Assembly (NCBI RefSeq): GCF_001949145.1
Contig: NW_019091484.1
Span: 153,798 to 217,797 of the forward strand
From: Acanthaster planci
Taxonomy: Eukaryota; Echinodermata; Asteroidea; Valvatida; Acanthasteridae
DNA length: 64,000 bases
Reading direction: 5' to 3'
Shown here piece by piece: positions 1-12,354 of the stretch. Each line of letters opens with the position of its first letter. Positions within the stretch are counted from its first letter, which is position 1. The notes below the pieces were generated by a model. The model had not been told where the DNA came from. It worked only from the letters and a program-made list of their open reading frames with translations, and searched no databases. Position numbers and translations under genes: made by a program.

Positions 1-222
1 TATGACCTACAAACAATGATATGTCTGGTATGGGATGACAGTCTTGATAAATGTAGTGCAGTTTGTGTTCAGTGTAGGTATACTGAAAAGTTTACTGCGG
101 ACTTGGTTGCTCTTTTCAAGACCCCACGTTTAACTGGTGACAGAAAGGCATCATCTTTTCCTCCAAAGAGGACTTACATTGACTTGTTTTTCTGAAAATG
201 TTTGTCAAAGCACCTACTGCAG

Positions 223-505
223 AACCAAACAACATTCCAATGGAAACGGTCAGTCCAGCCGAGAAGCAACGAAAGACCGACTCGAAAGGGGAACGGAAGA
301 AGCACAAGAAGCACAAGCACCGACACGGGGGCAGCCGCCGTAGCCCCTCCCCGGACAAGAAGCACAAGACCCCACCCAGGTCCTACCAGGATGCCTACCG
401 ACTCGCCCGGGAAGGCAACGGCAAGCTGCGATCCAGGTCCACCTCACCAGGGGGCAGGTTGCGACCCGCAATCCCACCAAAGTCTTACCAGACTACCAGA
501 AAGCG
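223..505 (+). CDS. SR-rich gene, first visible coding exon
   Basis: The acceptor is the ctactgcag ending at 222 and the donor is gtgaga at 506. It encodes the Lys/His-rich block, SPSPDKKHK and RSRSTSPGG. It ends in phase 2 (CG), and the A at 1071 completes an Arg codon. An ATG at 198 in the same frame lies upstream of the acceptor and is more likely intronic. Confidence 0.7.
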
Positions 506-3500
506 GTGAGATGTGCACCAAGCTGGAGTGGTGGGGTTCTTGGTTCCATTCTGAGTTCAACATCTCCTTTTTTTTTGTTCCTAGTTGTAATGGGATGTGT
601 TCTCAGTTTGTAGTCTCTTAACCTAGCATTTAACACTTATTTTAGGAAACTTAAATCAGTTTCTAGCCTACTAGAGCATCAGTTTAGGTTCTCAATTGCA
701 AATGTTCATTATATAGGACCTGTTCTCTTACAGATCCTTTTTTATTCTCGTCAAGTCTATTAAACAGAAAGTTTCTTGTTTTACCATTTATTGTTACTCA
801 TGTATACCCCCATTTAATTCTAAGTGGTAGTTTGAAGGACTGTGTTGTTTTTTCCCTTGTATTTTGATCTTGGAACCAGTTTAAGGTTTTAGGTCTTATC
901 CTAATGTAACTTTTAGTATTGGTTTCCATCATTATTGGTTCTAGGTTCCATTCCATTTCTTCTATCAGTTTTTTATCTATGTTTGGGGAGTACTCTGCTT
1001 TGGATTGCGAACTGGTCTTTCAAGCCACACCCTCTTGATTGAAAAACTTTCCTCTTAAATGCTTGTTCAGATCACCAAAGCGAAGAAGGAGATCTCGGTC
1101 AAGGTCAAACTCTCCTGTCCAACCTCTTCGGACAGACTTAGCACCACGGCGATCCAGTAATCTTGGAGTCACCAGTCTTCCAACCAAGTCACGGTAGGTG
1201 TTAGTATCCGTGATCCTCATTTTTTCCTATGACAACAAATTCAGTTTCCATTGGGTAGTACATTTTACAGTTGTGTAATTTCTCATAATTTTCTGAATTT
1301 CTTGCGTTTTGACCGCCCAAAGCATAATTTAAGTTTTCGATCAGTCAAGTTATGCCATGTTCAAACGCTCTGACAAAAACCAAACTTAAGGCCACCGTAT
1401 ATATGGCCATTTTTGAGAAATCTCCTGTCTTGTTAAGGCTGGATCATACTTGCCAAATCTCGTTATGCCAGATCAAGTTTTCTTGGTGTGAATTTACCAA
1501 AGCTGAATGCATTACAGCTTCAGCGAATTTCACTGCACTTGTTTTGTGATTCACTGCTGTCGACACCACAGGCAAAGACGTCGGCAAGATAGAGAACATG
1601 GCCAAAAAGGTGTTATCACCATGGGCGCCATTCGAGTGTCAACGTTAATGTCAGGGGTCCGGGTGTGCGTGCCTGTTGCGGTGTCTTGGCGCCTGCGCCT
1701 GTTTCCTTTACATAGCGCATTCACACACACGTATTCACAGTGAAGTTACCCTGTATAATCTTTGGTCACAAGGCCTCTGGTGGATGTTTCGTCACTTTTT
1801 TTTTCATCGTCCAATCCCACCCAGGGTTTTTATCCAGTTCCATCTCTCCGTAGAAATGTATCAACATTATCATTAGTTGAGAGTGACCGTTTGGCTTGAT
1901 TTGTAATCTTTTTTCCTAGGTCACTGTCCCCAGAAAACGGACGAGATGTAACGCACATGTCCGTCACGCCTTTGATCCTGGATGCTGCCCCTCCCCCTCC
2001 TGGTGTCCCACCGCCCCCTCCGTCTGCCACAAGTGCAAACCCACTGCGGGATGATGGGTAATGAGCAATTTGTTGTGAGGTTTCACCAGAATTGTGTTGA
2101 AGTGAAGTTTATTGACTGTTAAAAAATATGCTATACTTTGTTAAAACTCTTCTCATGGTGAAAAAGACACATTTCAATGAAAAAAGATAGTAAATTGTGT
2201 ATTTCTACACTAGCAATTTCGAAATATACAGGCATACAACTTTTTCAGAGATCAGCTGTTTCATAGTTTTCACTTCACACTCATGCCTTTTAAAATTGAA
2301 AAACACCGTACAAAATCTTGTAAGGATTAGAATTTCCTCTTTTTTTCTCAAAGTCCAAGTTGCATGCCTGAATATAATCTTTATTGGATCAGACTGTTTG
2401 ATGGACACTTTATTCAAGAAAGTAAAACTAGTTATGGGATAAAGTGCGGTCTCTTTTTTGGCAGTAGAAAGAGATTAAAATCAAAAGATTGTCATCATAT
2501 GGGCTTTAAAGACAGGATTGTTATAGTCAGAACTTCAACAAGAGGCGAACTTTTTAACTTGTTTGGCCACTGTCAAATTATGTTTAACCACTTCCTGCCG
2601 GGCGACCCGTTTTTGAGTACATAGGCTTTATATGCAGAGCAGGGGAGCCCGAAACTGGGACAAAAGAGTTGGGCCTTATAACAAAAGACTGTGCTCAGCA
2701 CAAAAGACTGAGCTGCTGGGCATTACCGACATTTTTTCGCTCTCAATAGTGGAGATAATCCAGCCTTGTTTTGAAACAGTATACCACGGTTTGAGGCATT
2801 TAGAGTGAGCGGATTACCACCGGGGACAAAAGCTCTCCACAACCGCAGTGATGAGCCACGCAGCACCACTGCACGCTAATCTAGCCCCTATTGAAAAGAA
2901 GTCAGCAGTGCACTGTGCTGGTTTCGGGAACAAAAGAATCTTACGTAACACCGCACAATCTGGGCTCTTTTTCCAAATATTCAGGAGTCAATGAAGGTCA
3001 CCTGTCAGCTTTAGAGTAGTGCTCAAAGAGTCCTTCATGTAGGTATAAACTGCCATTCAATGAAATGATGAATTTTTGAAGAATTTTGAAGACGGAAAAT
3101 CTTGAAAAGGACCCGGTATGTTGTCTTGCTCAGGAAAAATCCACCCGGCAGCAAGTGGTTGACATGCATTTTCATAGTCTGTTTAAAGGATACTTTGGCA
3201 CATGAGATCTATTGAGGTAGTTAGCTGTATAACTATAAACACCTTGAACTTGATTTCAATATGAATTCGAGCATTCACAGTTGTGAATATTTATTCCTTT
3301 GTTTCACGTGTCTTCCTTGTAGCAGTATTTCAAATTTGTCAAGGGACCCTCCAAAAGAGATGTCAGAGGAAAACAGATCTTCAGCGACAGCACCAATGAC
3401 AGCAGATATGAGCTTTCAAGATGTAAGTGCAGCTGGCTATGTATGGGGGCACACCATCACTTAGCTGTCCACTGTGCTATCCTATCTTTTCAGTGTTTTC

Positions 3501-4152
3501 AAATGCCAAAATGAAAGCTAATGCTGCTTACCAGAATGTACCAGAAGAAATGAGAAATGTTACTGCTGTATATTGGCTGTTGGTCAATGTAATTTTTTGG
3601 GGAAAAAAAACAAACACCCAAAATTAATGTAACTTCTGAGGTAGATTTGTCAGGAATTTCCCCTCAAGATTTTCCTGACTTTATGATTTTCCCAACAATC
3701 TGTTTTAATATCTGGAAAATCCTGAGTTTACAATTAAGACGCTTTTACATATAACAGTTGATATAGAACACAAGAAATATGTATTTTAAGGGTTGCCTTT
3801 GGGCAAACACAAATGCATTCCATGGGCCGTATGCTGCCGTGTGGGGCACATTCAACTTCTGGTGATTGCCATGGATATTTCACTTTCTTCCAGTCTCACC
3901 CCTGACCTTAACTTTAGGTTTTGCATTGATCAGTAAAATGCAGGTGTCACTTGCCTTTGATGTTTGTTTGGCAGTGCATTGCATCCATTGAGAAAGGTTG
4001 GCCCATTTGATTAAATGGAGCTTGAATCGGCAGTCTTCCAACAATCATCTCTTTCTGTCTCTCCCCATTTCTCTTGTGTCTCCGTGTCGCAGACGTTCCG
4101 GGCCAAAATCCGTGCAATGCTAGCTGCCACCAGAACATTTGAGCCCAGCTAG
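223..4152 (+). CDS. Serine/arginine-rich nuclear-type protein, 3' part of gene (5 exons)
   Basis: Spliced model joining 223-505, 1071-1193, 1920-2057, 3323-3422 and 4093-4152. All junctions keep one open frame (phases 2, 2, 2, 0) and give 233 residues plus a stop; the 5' end lies left of the window, because the first visible exon starts two bases into a codon. The protein starts with a Lys/His-rich basic block (KKHKKHKHRH), then SPSPDKKHK, RSRSTSP and RRRRSRSRSNSP, then proline runs (PPPPG, PPPPPS), and ends in a non-repetitive tail, TFRAKIRAMLAATRTFEPS. RS dipeptides and basic blocks are typical of nuclear speckle, splicing or transcription-linked proteins, so a nuclear RNA-processing role is an inference from composition only. 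I do not recognise the family. The short ordered C-terminal tail is the best handle for identifying it. It converges with the SLC35E4-like gene. Confidence 0.75.
1071..1193 (+). CDS. SR-rich gene, exon 2 of visible part
   Basis: The acceptor gcttgttcag ends at 1070 and the donor gtaggt starts at 1194. It encodes SPKRRRRSRSRSNSP followed by a Ser/Pro-rich stretch. It is too short to show as a long ORF, but the phase joins on both sides and the RS composition support it. Confidence 0.75.
1580..1770. repeat. TIR-type MITE relic, family shared with 14796-15005
   Basis: The stretch around ggccaaaaag, gttatcaccatgggc and gccattcgagtgt, ending in tattcacagtgaagtt, matches the element inside the SLC35E4-like intron at about 14.8-15.0 kb. 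It lies in an intron of the SR-rich gene. Terminal repeats are eroded, so the borders are approximate. Confidence 0.5.
1920..2057 (+). CDS. SR-rich gene, exon 3 of visible part
   Basis: The acceptor ttttttcctag ends at 1919 and the donor gtaatg starts at 2058. It encodes SLSPENGRD and then a proline-rich segment (APPPPGVPPPPPSA), a likely SH3/WW-type or disordered linker. Phase 2 in and phase 2 out. Confidence 0.75.
2588..3158. mobile_element. piggyBac-type non-autonomous element, copy A
   Basis: Terminal inverted repeats CCACTTCCTGCCGGG and (reverse complement of the right end) CCACTTGCTGCCGGGTGG, flanked by TTAA on the left and TTGA (decayed TTAA) on the right. TTAA target duplication with ends starting CC is the piggyBac superfamily signature. 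It is 571 bp with no transposase reading frame. It is homologous along its length to 16122-16700. It sits in the third visible intron of the SR-rich gene. Confidence 0.75.
3323..3422 (+). CDS. SR-rich gene, exon 4 of visible part
   Basis: The acceptor ttccttgtag ends at 3322 and the donor gtaagt starts at 3423. It encodes SISNLSRDPPKEMSEENRSS, then a Met/Ala/Thr stretch and SFQD. The acceptor is a NAGNAG (tagcag): use of the second AG (exon from 3326) would drop one Ser without changing frame. Confidence 0.75.
4093..4152 (+). CDS. SR-rich gene, last coding exon
   Basis: The acceptor tgtcgcag ends at 4092. Phase 0 continuation from SFQD gives TFRAKIRAMLAATRTFEPS and the stop TAG at 4150-4152. 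Helical, Ala/Arg-rich, non-repetitive C terminus. Confidence 0.7.
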   Translation, partial: TFRAKIRAMLAATRTFEPS

Positions 4153-6647
4153 CAGTTGGAGGGGCAGCCAGCCGACGAGGGTTGTGAAAGGTTAGAAGGT
4201 TAGAGGTCAACAGACATGCAGAAGGAAATCTAGGATCAGACTCTCTCAGGAATTCATCCCCAGAATAAATGTGTGTGAATCATCCGAAAAAAATTGAAGT
4301 ATGGCTAAAATTCTTTTCACTAATACTTTTTTCTTTGCCTTTGTTTCAAAACTATGAAATAGTTTAATTGGCAACAGGTAAAAAGCAAATTTTGTTCGCT
4401 GCAAGGGAAAGTTGCATTTTTTTGGCAGAAAGTTTGGTTGAGGTAAATTAGCTGGTAACCGGTGAAAAGCCACTGCTTAAGTGTTCTGTATTTTTCCTGG
4501 TAATCAGAATTGAGAATCTTTACCAGAAGTAATGGCTTGCTGCAGGTATTGGGTATTGTAGTTGAAAGGCCATTGTTAGCGGGAGAAATAATTTGTTCAC
4601 ATTTCTATGAAGTCTGATTCATAATGGTAACTATGTTCAGTTTGTAACCTGTGCTTACAACTGGAACTTTTAGAGTGTTTTATTTCTAAACGCAGTATCT
4701 GCTTCAACAGTGTGTGCATTAAATGCACTGAAATGATTTTTTCCCAGGGAAAAATCACTGTTACTATTGAGAGTAATAAGCATTAGTCATAAATTTATGT
4801 GAACCTGTGGGAAACACCTGCTGTTTTGTTTCTCCAGCAATAGTACAATAAAACTAAATTTACTGCTTTCAGTTGAACGGTTTTTGCTACACTTACATGC
4901 TGTTTCTCCTGGAATTTCAACTTATTACATGTATGTGAGAGTTCCAATCTGGCAAGTGCTTTGAAACAAAGACAAGACTGGTTCGAGGAATGCATAGGTG
5001 ATATTGTCCCACAGTTACTTGAATATTGGTGTTTATATTGAAAAGTTGCTTGTTTTTCAGAAAACTTACACAGTAAAGCCAACTGCAAGATAAATGTTGT
5101 ACTGTGAAGGAGCTGTGGCACCGGACTTGTGCTCAAGCTTTATAATGTTTACAGTAGTCAGGTCCATTCGATAATCCACTGTTTGTAGTGATTGAATGTA
5201 TAGGACACAGGCAGTTTTGTCTGTTGCAGAAGGGAAGAACTCAGTTCATCAAGTCTGCAAACTGTTCATAAAATTACAGATCATTCCAATTTTATAAAAT
5301 TCTTCTGAAGAACTTCTATTAGCATTGAAAGTTTGTGGGCGTGGAATTTTTATTTTCTTTGTAAGTAAAGTTCCTCTTTTATTGCTCTTTGTTTCCTTTT
5401 GATATTTTTGTACGCGTCCTCGTGGAGTTGCTCATAGTTTGTTGCTTCCTAAGTAACAACCTCTTTGGGTACTTTTGATCCATTAACCATTTGCTTTTAG
5501 GCAAGAATTTGCTTAAAATACTGATCATGGTAACCTCTGGATAATCCTGGAGATAAATGTATTTTTCCAAAATTGCAAATGGAAATAACCTGCTTCAGAA
5601 ATGGCACATTGATCACAGAATGCAATTACCTGAAGATTGATCTTTTGACCTTTTATCCTCATAGCTGGTTGCTGGGCATGTGACCTTATATTAGCCAATT
5701 GTCAAAGTTGGTCAAAGCCTGTGATTCTCATGTCTTTGACTCTAATAGTGCTTTCTGTCTCTTGATGTGAAACACTTGTATTAGGTACGAAGCTGTGCTG
5801 TTAACGTTGCAAGTGTCTGAGCATAGAGTCTGAGTGAAGCGAACTCAGAAATCAATGTCATGTCAACTTTGACATTTTTTAAATCACAAAAACATGTTTG
5901 TAAATTGATCACAAAGGCATGCCAAAACTGCTCACACAATTCACTTGAAAATTGCCTAGGTTTTTGTCAGAATTTGACAGGTCAATCTTTGGTTGGAAAT
6001 GGATGGCTTTGTTCATGGTGTCTTTTGGCTTTGAATAATTCTGGAAAAGTTACGGGATTTTCAATTAATTTCAGGCTTGAAAAAGAAAGCGGTCAATTTC
6101 TAAACAGTCTTCAAAAAAAAAAAAATCAAAAAGTGTGTGAATGTATCACCTGAATAGTGGCCAGTCCTTTCTTAAATGTTGATTGTGAACAGTGGAAATT
6201 CTTAATCAGAAATAACAGATCTGAAGCTTTGAGATCTTTAAAATCATACAAAGTCAAGCTGATTCGTAAATATTCATTGTAGATGTTGCAAAGCAAGAAA
6301 AAGCATGATATTTGAAATGACAGATATTAGTTTTTCTTTAAGAATGAAACTTCACGTGTAAAAGAATGCCCAACTGTTGCAGTTGTTGCAATATATGAAA
6401 GAGTTTGTTTCGACGGTTTTGAATGAGGAAATTTCCAAAATTGTTTTCATAAACTAGGAAGTTGGAAAACGGGGCAAAAGTTGCTTGAAGTGGATTTGAA
6501 AAAAAATGCATGAAAGAGAAAGTTGCATTTTGCAATAAGACAGAAGAGGAAAAGAATTGGTTAGATTTATCCAACAGTCAGTTTATTTCAAGGAAAGTAT
6601 CCTGAGGAAAAGTAAAAGTTCAGTAGGAGCTTATAAATATTGCATGA

Positions 6648-6955
6648 AAATGGGAAGAGAACTCATGTTACGGAGTTTGCTATGCCTGTGGAACCTGGAG
6701 TTATGACTGCAGGGAATGGACAAGGATTTTATGGATTTTTTTTTTAAAGAATTCTTTGGGGGAGTTATTCTTGTCTGGATACAGTGATTCTTGATTTTTG
6801 GGAAATGGGGAGAGAATTCATGGTATGGAGTTTGCTATGCCTGTGGAACCTGGAGTTGTGACTGCAGGGAATTGACAAGGATTTTATGGAATTTTTTTTT
6901 TTTTCAGAATTCTTTGGGGAGTTGTTCTTGTCTGGATACAATGATTCTTGATTTT
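6648..6955. repeat. Tandem duplication, two units of about 154 bp
   Basis: Both units run from agagaa(c/t)tcatg through ggagtttgctatgcctgtgg, aacctggagtt, gactgcaggga, a T-run and agaattctttggg to cttgtctggata. Unit 1 starts near 6648 and unit 2 near 6802. They differ by point changes and by the length of the T-run, so the duplication is not very recent. Confidence 0.8.
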
Positions 6956-9472
6956 CGGAAATCTGAGGCATTGAGAACATTGTTTGACTAAGGGTTCGAT
7001 CGAAAGGAGACCTCTGCAGATAAATCGTCTGGCAATTATTTCTCTCTATTAACAATAGCCTATTGCTTGTGACTTGTTATGTTGTTAACCACCATGGTTC
7101 CTTTCAGAGAGGCAGATGTAAAGAGAAATGGGAAATGATTGTGATGAGATGGCTGTATTGCCATTGTCTCTCAAAAGTGTATATTCCAAGGAAGTTGCAC
7201 AAAATAATTTTGCAACTTTCTGTTCCGTGTTTGTCCTGGGTCTGTCCCCGGTGTTTAGGAGGTAGAGATCTTTGAAACAGCTAAGTCAGTTGCTTGTAGC
7301 AGAAACAGAAATACCTGTTGCCAGAAAGAAATGTTGCCATAGAGGCGTGATGCAAGACCATGTGCTTCAGCTCAAGAAATTTTCATCATTCTTGAGATAA
7401 AGTTGAATCAAAGAAATCAGTCATTTAGTTGTCTTTTTTGGGGTATGTCATGATTTCTTCCGTGTTTTCAGTTAGGCAATAAAGCTTGTATGCATTGGAA
7501 CGACTTGAAATACTAATGTAAAAGAAAAATGGTGAATGGAAGTTTGGCATTCGTTGGTTATTTTTGAGAAACTTTTGCCTACGGTGACATTGAAGAATCT
7601 TAAACCTATGTGCATTTCATCAGTATGTGGTGTGCATATGTACATGTATCCACTTTTTCTGAGTAATTGAAGATAGTGTTTATGGTGTTTGAAATTGTAG
7701 GAATGTTCTTTACACTCTGAAATTATTGGATCAATTCTTGAAGGAATCAGACAAATTGCTTCACTGGATTCACTGTGAATTTATTACTGAATACCTTTGT
7801 TACGGGACAGATATCTTTGTTTTTAAAGTAGGAAAACTCAGGTTTAAAAACAATAATAAAAAGAACGTGTGTGAAAGAAAATTAAGTATTTTGTCTTGTC
7901 TTGTCTTATTTAAATTTGAAAGAAAAGTGAACTCCATTGAAGAATTTTCTCTGGTTATCCCGAGAGATCGATCAAAGTAAAGAAAATTGTACTTGTTGCC
8001 TTGGACATGGAAATACCGGGGACATTATGTCATGTATCTGCTTAGCCAGAAAATAATTACTAAGCAAAAACAGCATGAAACTCATCACAAGCAATACACC
8101 TGACATTGAGCTGTCTTTTTCCCCCCCTCTGTTCGCGAGTGCACTTGGCGGTTATATGAAATTGGTCAACCTTTACTGTGGATTATTAAACTATGGATGA
8201 AAATAGATGAATTGTAAAAAGAGAAGGTAGTGTACATTGTTTTGACAGATTTGTTCTTGTGGCTAAGTACACAGCTGTGGTGAACTGTTAAAATGAAACT
8301 GATTGGATGTGAATGGGGCTTTCCTGTAATCTGTCCTGCATATTACACTAAAAAACAGAAGACAGGAGGGTAGGATATGAAGGGCCAGGAGGACTATCCA
8401 TGGAAGCCAACAATTCTGATATGGCTGTGTTGTTACAACAACTCTCTGCTGGCAAGAGATGAAAGATTCCACCTCGGTGCATAAAAACAGTGTAGAAATC
8501 AGTTTCACAAACCTGCCAAGTGCTAGAATTAAACATTCGCTTAACCAAAATTGTTTACCGTCCAAAATGCCTTTTAGTATGTATTTGCTTGTGGCTGGTT
8601 CTCTGCCTATTCTTGCTTAGCATGTAAACTTGCTCAGCAAGATTGTCTGCCTAGCAGCTCTGTGACATTTAACTTGGTTACCAGACCAAATATTGTAATG
8701 CTTGATGCTTGTCACAAGTCCCTCACCATTTTCGAGCAGTAACTTGGCTATTTTTTTATAGCAATTCTATGAAATCAGACAGGTTGGTTTGGTTTGTGCA
8801 CGCACTCTGCAGATGGAATATATATATTAAACCAAACTTCGCTTTGTTTAAAAAAAAGTGTCCTTTATTTGTTTATTTTGGCATGCTGTTGGCTGTAGTA
8901 CATGCACCAACGTCAAGTCCATTATTTTTTGGAAAACCATAGAATTGACTCGTAATTCAAATCTACAGGTTGTTGATGGGAAGGTAATGGGAGTAAAGTT
9001 TTACTTACCAATCAGCTACAGGCAACATTGACATGTGCCTTTGCTTTGTGTATGTATGTAATGTCAGAAGTGTAAAATAGGGATTTATTTCACCATGCTC
9101 TTACTGTCTGTCATAAACCACCCCCCCCAATCTGCCCATCGATTCTGTCTGGTATGTTGACGGTGAAAACACTCTTTGGAAAGACTGCATCCAGTGAAAA
9201 CTTAGCCTGAATCTGGCAACAAGTCTGGTGCCCCAAATTAGCAATGATCATCTGAATTGATTTGCTGCATGGGTACACGTTTCGATCAGACTGATGACGA
9301 ATCTGGTCTACATCTGAAGGCCATTAATTGAAATTATCAGTTACATGTAGTCAGGTGCACGGATCTTATTATAGCATGAAAGTGACATCTCCAATGCACT
9401 GATGCTTCAGAGGGTGAGTTTATCATTTAGCCATTGAAGTTTGAGTGGTCTTTGTCCCAAAATATTCTTTGA

Positions 9473-9478
9473 AATAAA
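9473..9478 (+). terminator. Candidate poly(A) signal, plus strand
   Basis: AATAAA in the sense of the SR-rich gene. It is weak on its own, because this hexamer is common in AT-rich DNA. It is favoured because an opposing AATAAA lies 60 bp downstream and no other plus-strand gene is nearby. Confidence 0.3.
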
Positions 9479-9537
9479 CAGTCCTGTTGTATTGAAACAC
9501 AATGACAAAAGCTCTTAAGACACGTCCAAAACATCCA

Positions 9538-9543
9538 TTTATT
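9538..9543 (-). terminator. Candidate poly(A) signal, minus strand
   Basis: TTTATT on the plus strand is AATAAA for the SLC35E4-like transcript. If used, the SLC35E4-like 3' UTR would be about 4.4 kb. Confidence 0.3.
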
Positions 9544-11043
9544 TCCATAACAGACTTTGCTTCCTCCATAATATGATTCGGTGAATATATAGACTGCAAA
9601 AGCCTAAAACATAAAAAGCAACGGTAAAAAAATGAAAGAACTCAGACGCAGTAACGGAAAACCGTAATTAATGCAAAGTAAAATATATATAAATGAAAAG
9701 ACACTTAAGTATAAAAATGCATTCAAAAGAAAGGTACACATTCTTACAGTTGCTTGCAACAGAAAAGCTTCCCGACAATATTTTACTTGTGATACTTTTT
9801 CTAACCAGTAACTCTGTCTAAGGCCAGTTATTTAGAACAATATGCCTGCATATTGCCTTGTTTTTATTGTGAGGGGGCCTTCTTGTGTATGGAGACATTG
9901 AGCCAGAGTTCATCGAAACTCACTGTATGGAAGGATGTAATAACATCCTTACAGCAATAACTATAAGCAGTAAACACAGAAAAAGCATGCCAACCTCAAG
10001 TGATATCACAACAGTCCTTGTACAGCCAATATATTAACATCTGTTCATGCGTACCACGGAATATGGTTCAGTCAGGTTAGTACAATCCGTCCACTAGAGG
10101 TAACACAACTATTTCTACTGCTAACCACACAAAAGCAACGCTAATAAAACTAGGTCCGGGTTAACAGTTGTCCACCCTCTGCATGGAGCTACATGTACTA
10201 TAAACAAAATGATGCACACTGTATACACTTCGCTTGCAACAGGAAAGTGCCATTACTAGGTAAGTTGCTTAAAGCTATCTTGTGAGAATCTTTGAAGTCT
10301 GGGTTCAAAAGAGTCCAAAGTGTCTCCACCTGAACATTTGAGTGGCCCGTCTCGGAATTTCAAGCTAGAACAAAGTGTACATGTATGCCACCAAAGAGGT
10401 ATCATTCACCTGATGAATAAATTAATCCACCTGCACTCCACTTCATTTTTTCTGTTAATGTGGCATTACACTCTTCAGAATAAAATACATACCTTAAATA
10501 AGAACAAAATATGTACAACCTCAAATAATTATCTATTTACACATAAAATATTCATCACTAACTTAATTAAAAATACCCTTCAGGCTCAAGTACTGCATCA
10601 GTTTTTTTTTTTAAATTTTGAAATTCTTACTACCATTTTCAAATGAATATCATCTGTTGGTCACTCAACAGTACACACAGCATGTGCGTAAGCCATGAAC
10701 ATACGGACCTTACATTTTAAATCTACCTTTACTTTTGTTCATGACAATATTTGACCGAAAATTAAGTCAACCCAATTTTTCCTAAATACCGTATCTCTAG
10801 CCACTATGCCAAAAAGAGCTGTCAAGCAGGATTGCTTAATGTGTTGCCAAAGCAACAGTAAAGCTGGTCACCAGCCACAAGAAGTGTAACACTGCATGGA
10901 ATTTTGGTTGGTAACCTGTTTTGCGTGTCTTAACATTTTTTGCTCTGCATGGCACTCCCCTGACCCTGCATTGAAGCTGAACTGTAACGGCCATTGCTGG
11001 TAATGAAAACAATAATTCGCTACACACACGGCACACACTATCG

Positions 11044-11100
11044 ACATCTAACAAAAGAAGCAAGGTGCGATAAGTGCACTGTGTTTCTTTTGTTAGATGT
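11044..11100. repeat. Hairpin, 16-bp perfect stem
   Basis: Arms ACATCTAACAAAAGAA (11044-11059) and its exact reverse complement (11085-11100), with a 25-base spacer. Possibly the remnant of a foldback element. It is not a recognised RNA gene. Confidence 0.7.
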
Positions 11101-12354
11101 TCGCAGTGACATGTATTGCATTTCACGTAATCTTATTTCATAAAGTCGCAGTCAAGTTTAAGCACGGTGATTGTGCCTTCACCTTAACATTTTTGTACAT
11201 TATTAGCTCTTATGATTATTATGATTCATTTCAGGCCTTTTTAAATCATTACTGTTTTAGACTCATTATTAAAATGTTTTAAGATGGCAAAGATTTTTTT
11301 TATTTTTGTAATTACCTTTATTCTACAAATAATGTTTATGACTGAAATGGTAAGAATAATTTCATGAAGTGACTGATGAAATGCTCAGTTCCACGAGGTT
11401 CCAATTGAAAACCAAAGATTTCATCTGTCACCTTTCTTACCACTACACGGTTTGTTTTCTACAAACCAGCATAAGTCCTCCTCTGTTAGAAGAACAAATA
11501 GGTCCAACCCGCCTATTAATGTCCATCGTTTTGCAAAACAGATTAGTGCCTGACATGAATGAAGCGCTGTCCACTCACTGGTAGTGTCTTGCAATGTTAG
11601 ACTTGCTTCTGTCCCTACATTATTTTTTTCTTCCTTACTGGGAACGAGATACGTGTCTATGAAAAGGGGTGGAAACTAAGCAGTAAAATGAGATGAAGTT
11701 CTATCAAATGTGTTCCACTGAATGGAAAAAATAATTCAATGACACGTGATCAACGATCCACCAATCAGATGACAGGCATTTATGCAGGTATTGTATAATA
11801 ATTATTACTTTTGTATCTCATTGGAAAACTGTGTTTGGACCGATTCAAAAACATTTAAGGTGAAACTGAATGATTGATCCCCCCCCCCGGAAACTCAGAA
11901 AAATGCGTTCAAAGCATACAGTATATGCACATGTACCGTACTTCCATCATTTCAGGCTAATGGTAAAAGTGATGCCTTTTCCACTGCAGAATGAGGACCA
12001 GTTAAAGTACATGTACACTGTCCATGTAAGCCTCACCTGTAATGGCAACTACTGTTAATGGCTACGGATATTCACTTCATTGTACCAATGTCAAATCTGA
12101 GCCACTGCCTCAAAACAATTAATTGGAACATGGCTTCTTGATCATAAAAATAACCTTAGAGATAAAATGACATTGATTATCTTACAGATTAAAAGATTGA
12201 CGCACATGTCTAACAATACCTTTCAAGGAAAACATGGAATACTGCATTTTGTAGGTCAACTTAACAATGTTGAATACATTTACTTTACACGATGTATTGA
12301 CCATTTGAATGGCACAGACATTTTCAAACAAGAATACAACTTAAAGTATCCCAT

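Larger units (their letters stand above)
4153..9478 (+). other. Gene-free stretch; probable long 3' UTR of the SR-rich gene
   Basis: No coding exon is supported here. Candidate AATAAA signals on the plus strand lie at 4264-4269, 4847-4852 and 9473-9478. The last faces an opposing signal from the SLC35E4-like gene about 60 bp further on, which is why it is offered as one possible transcript end. Apart from a tandem duplication at 6.65-6.95 kb the stretch looks like plain AT-rich non-coding DNA. Confidence 0.35.
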
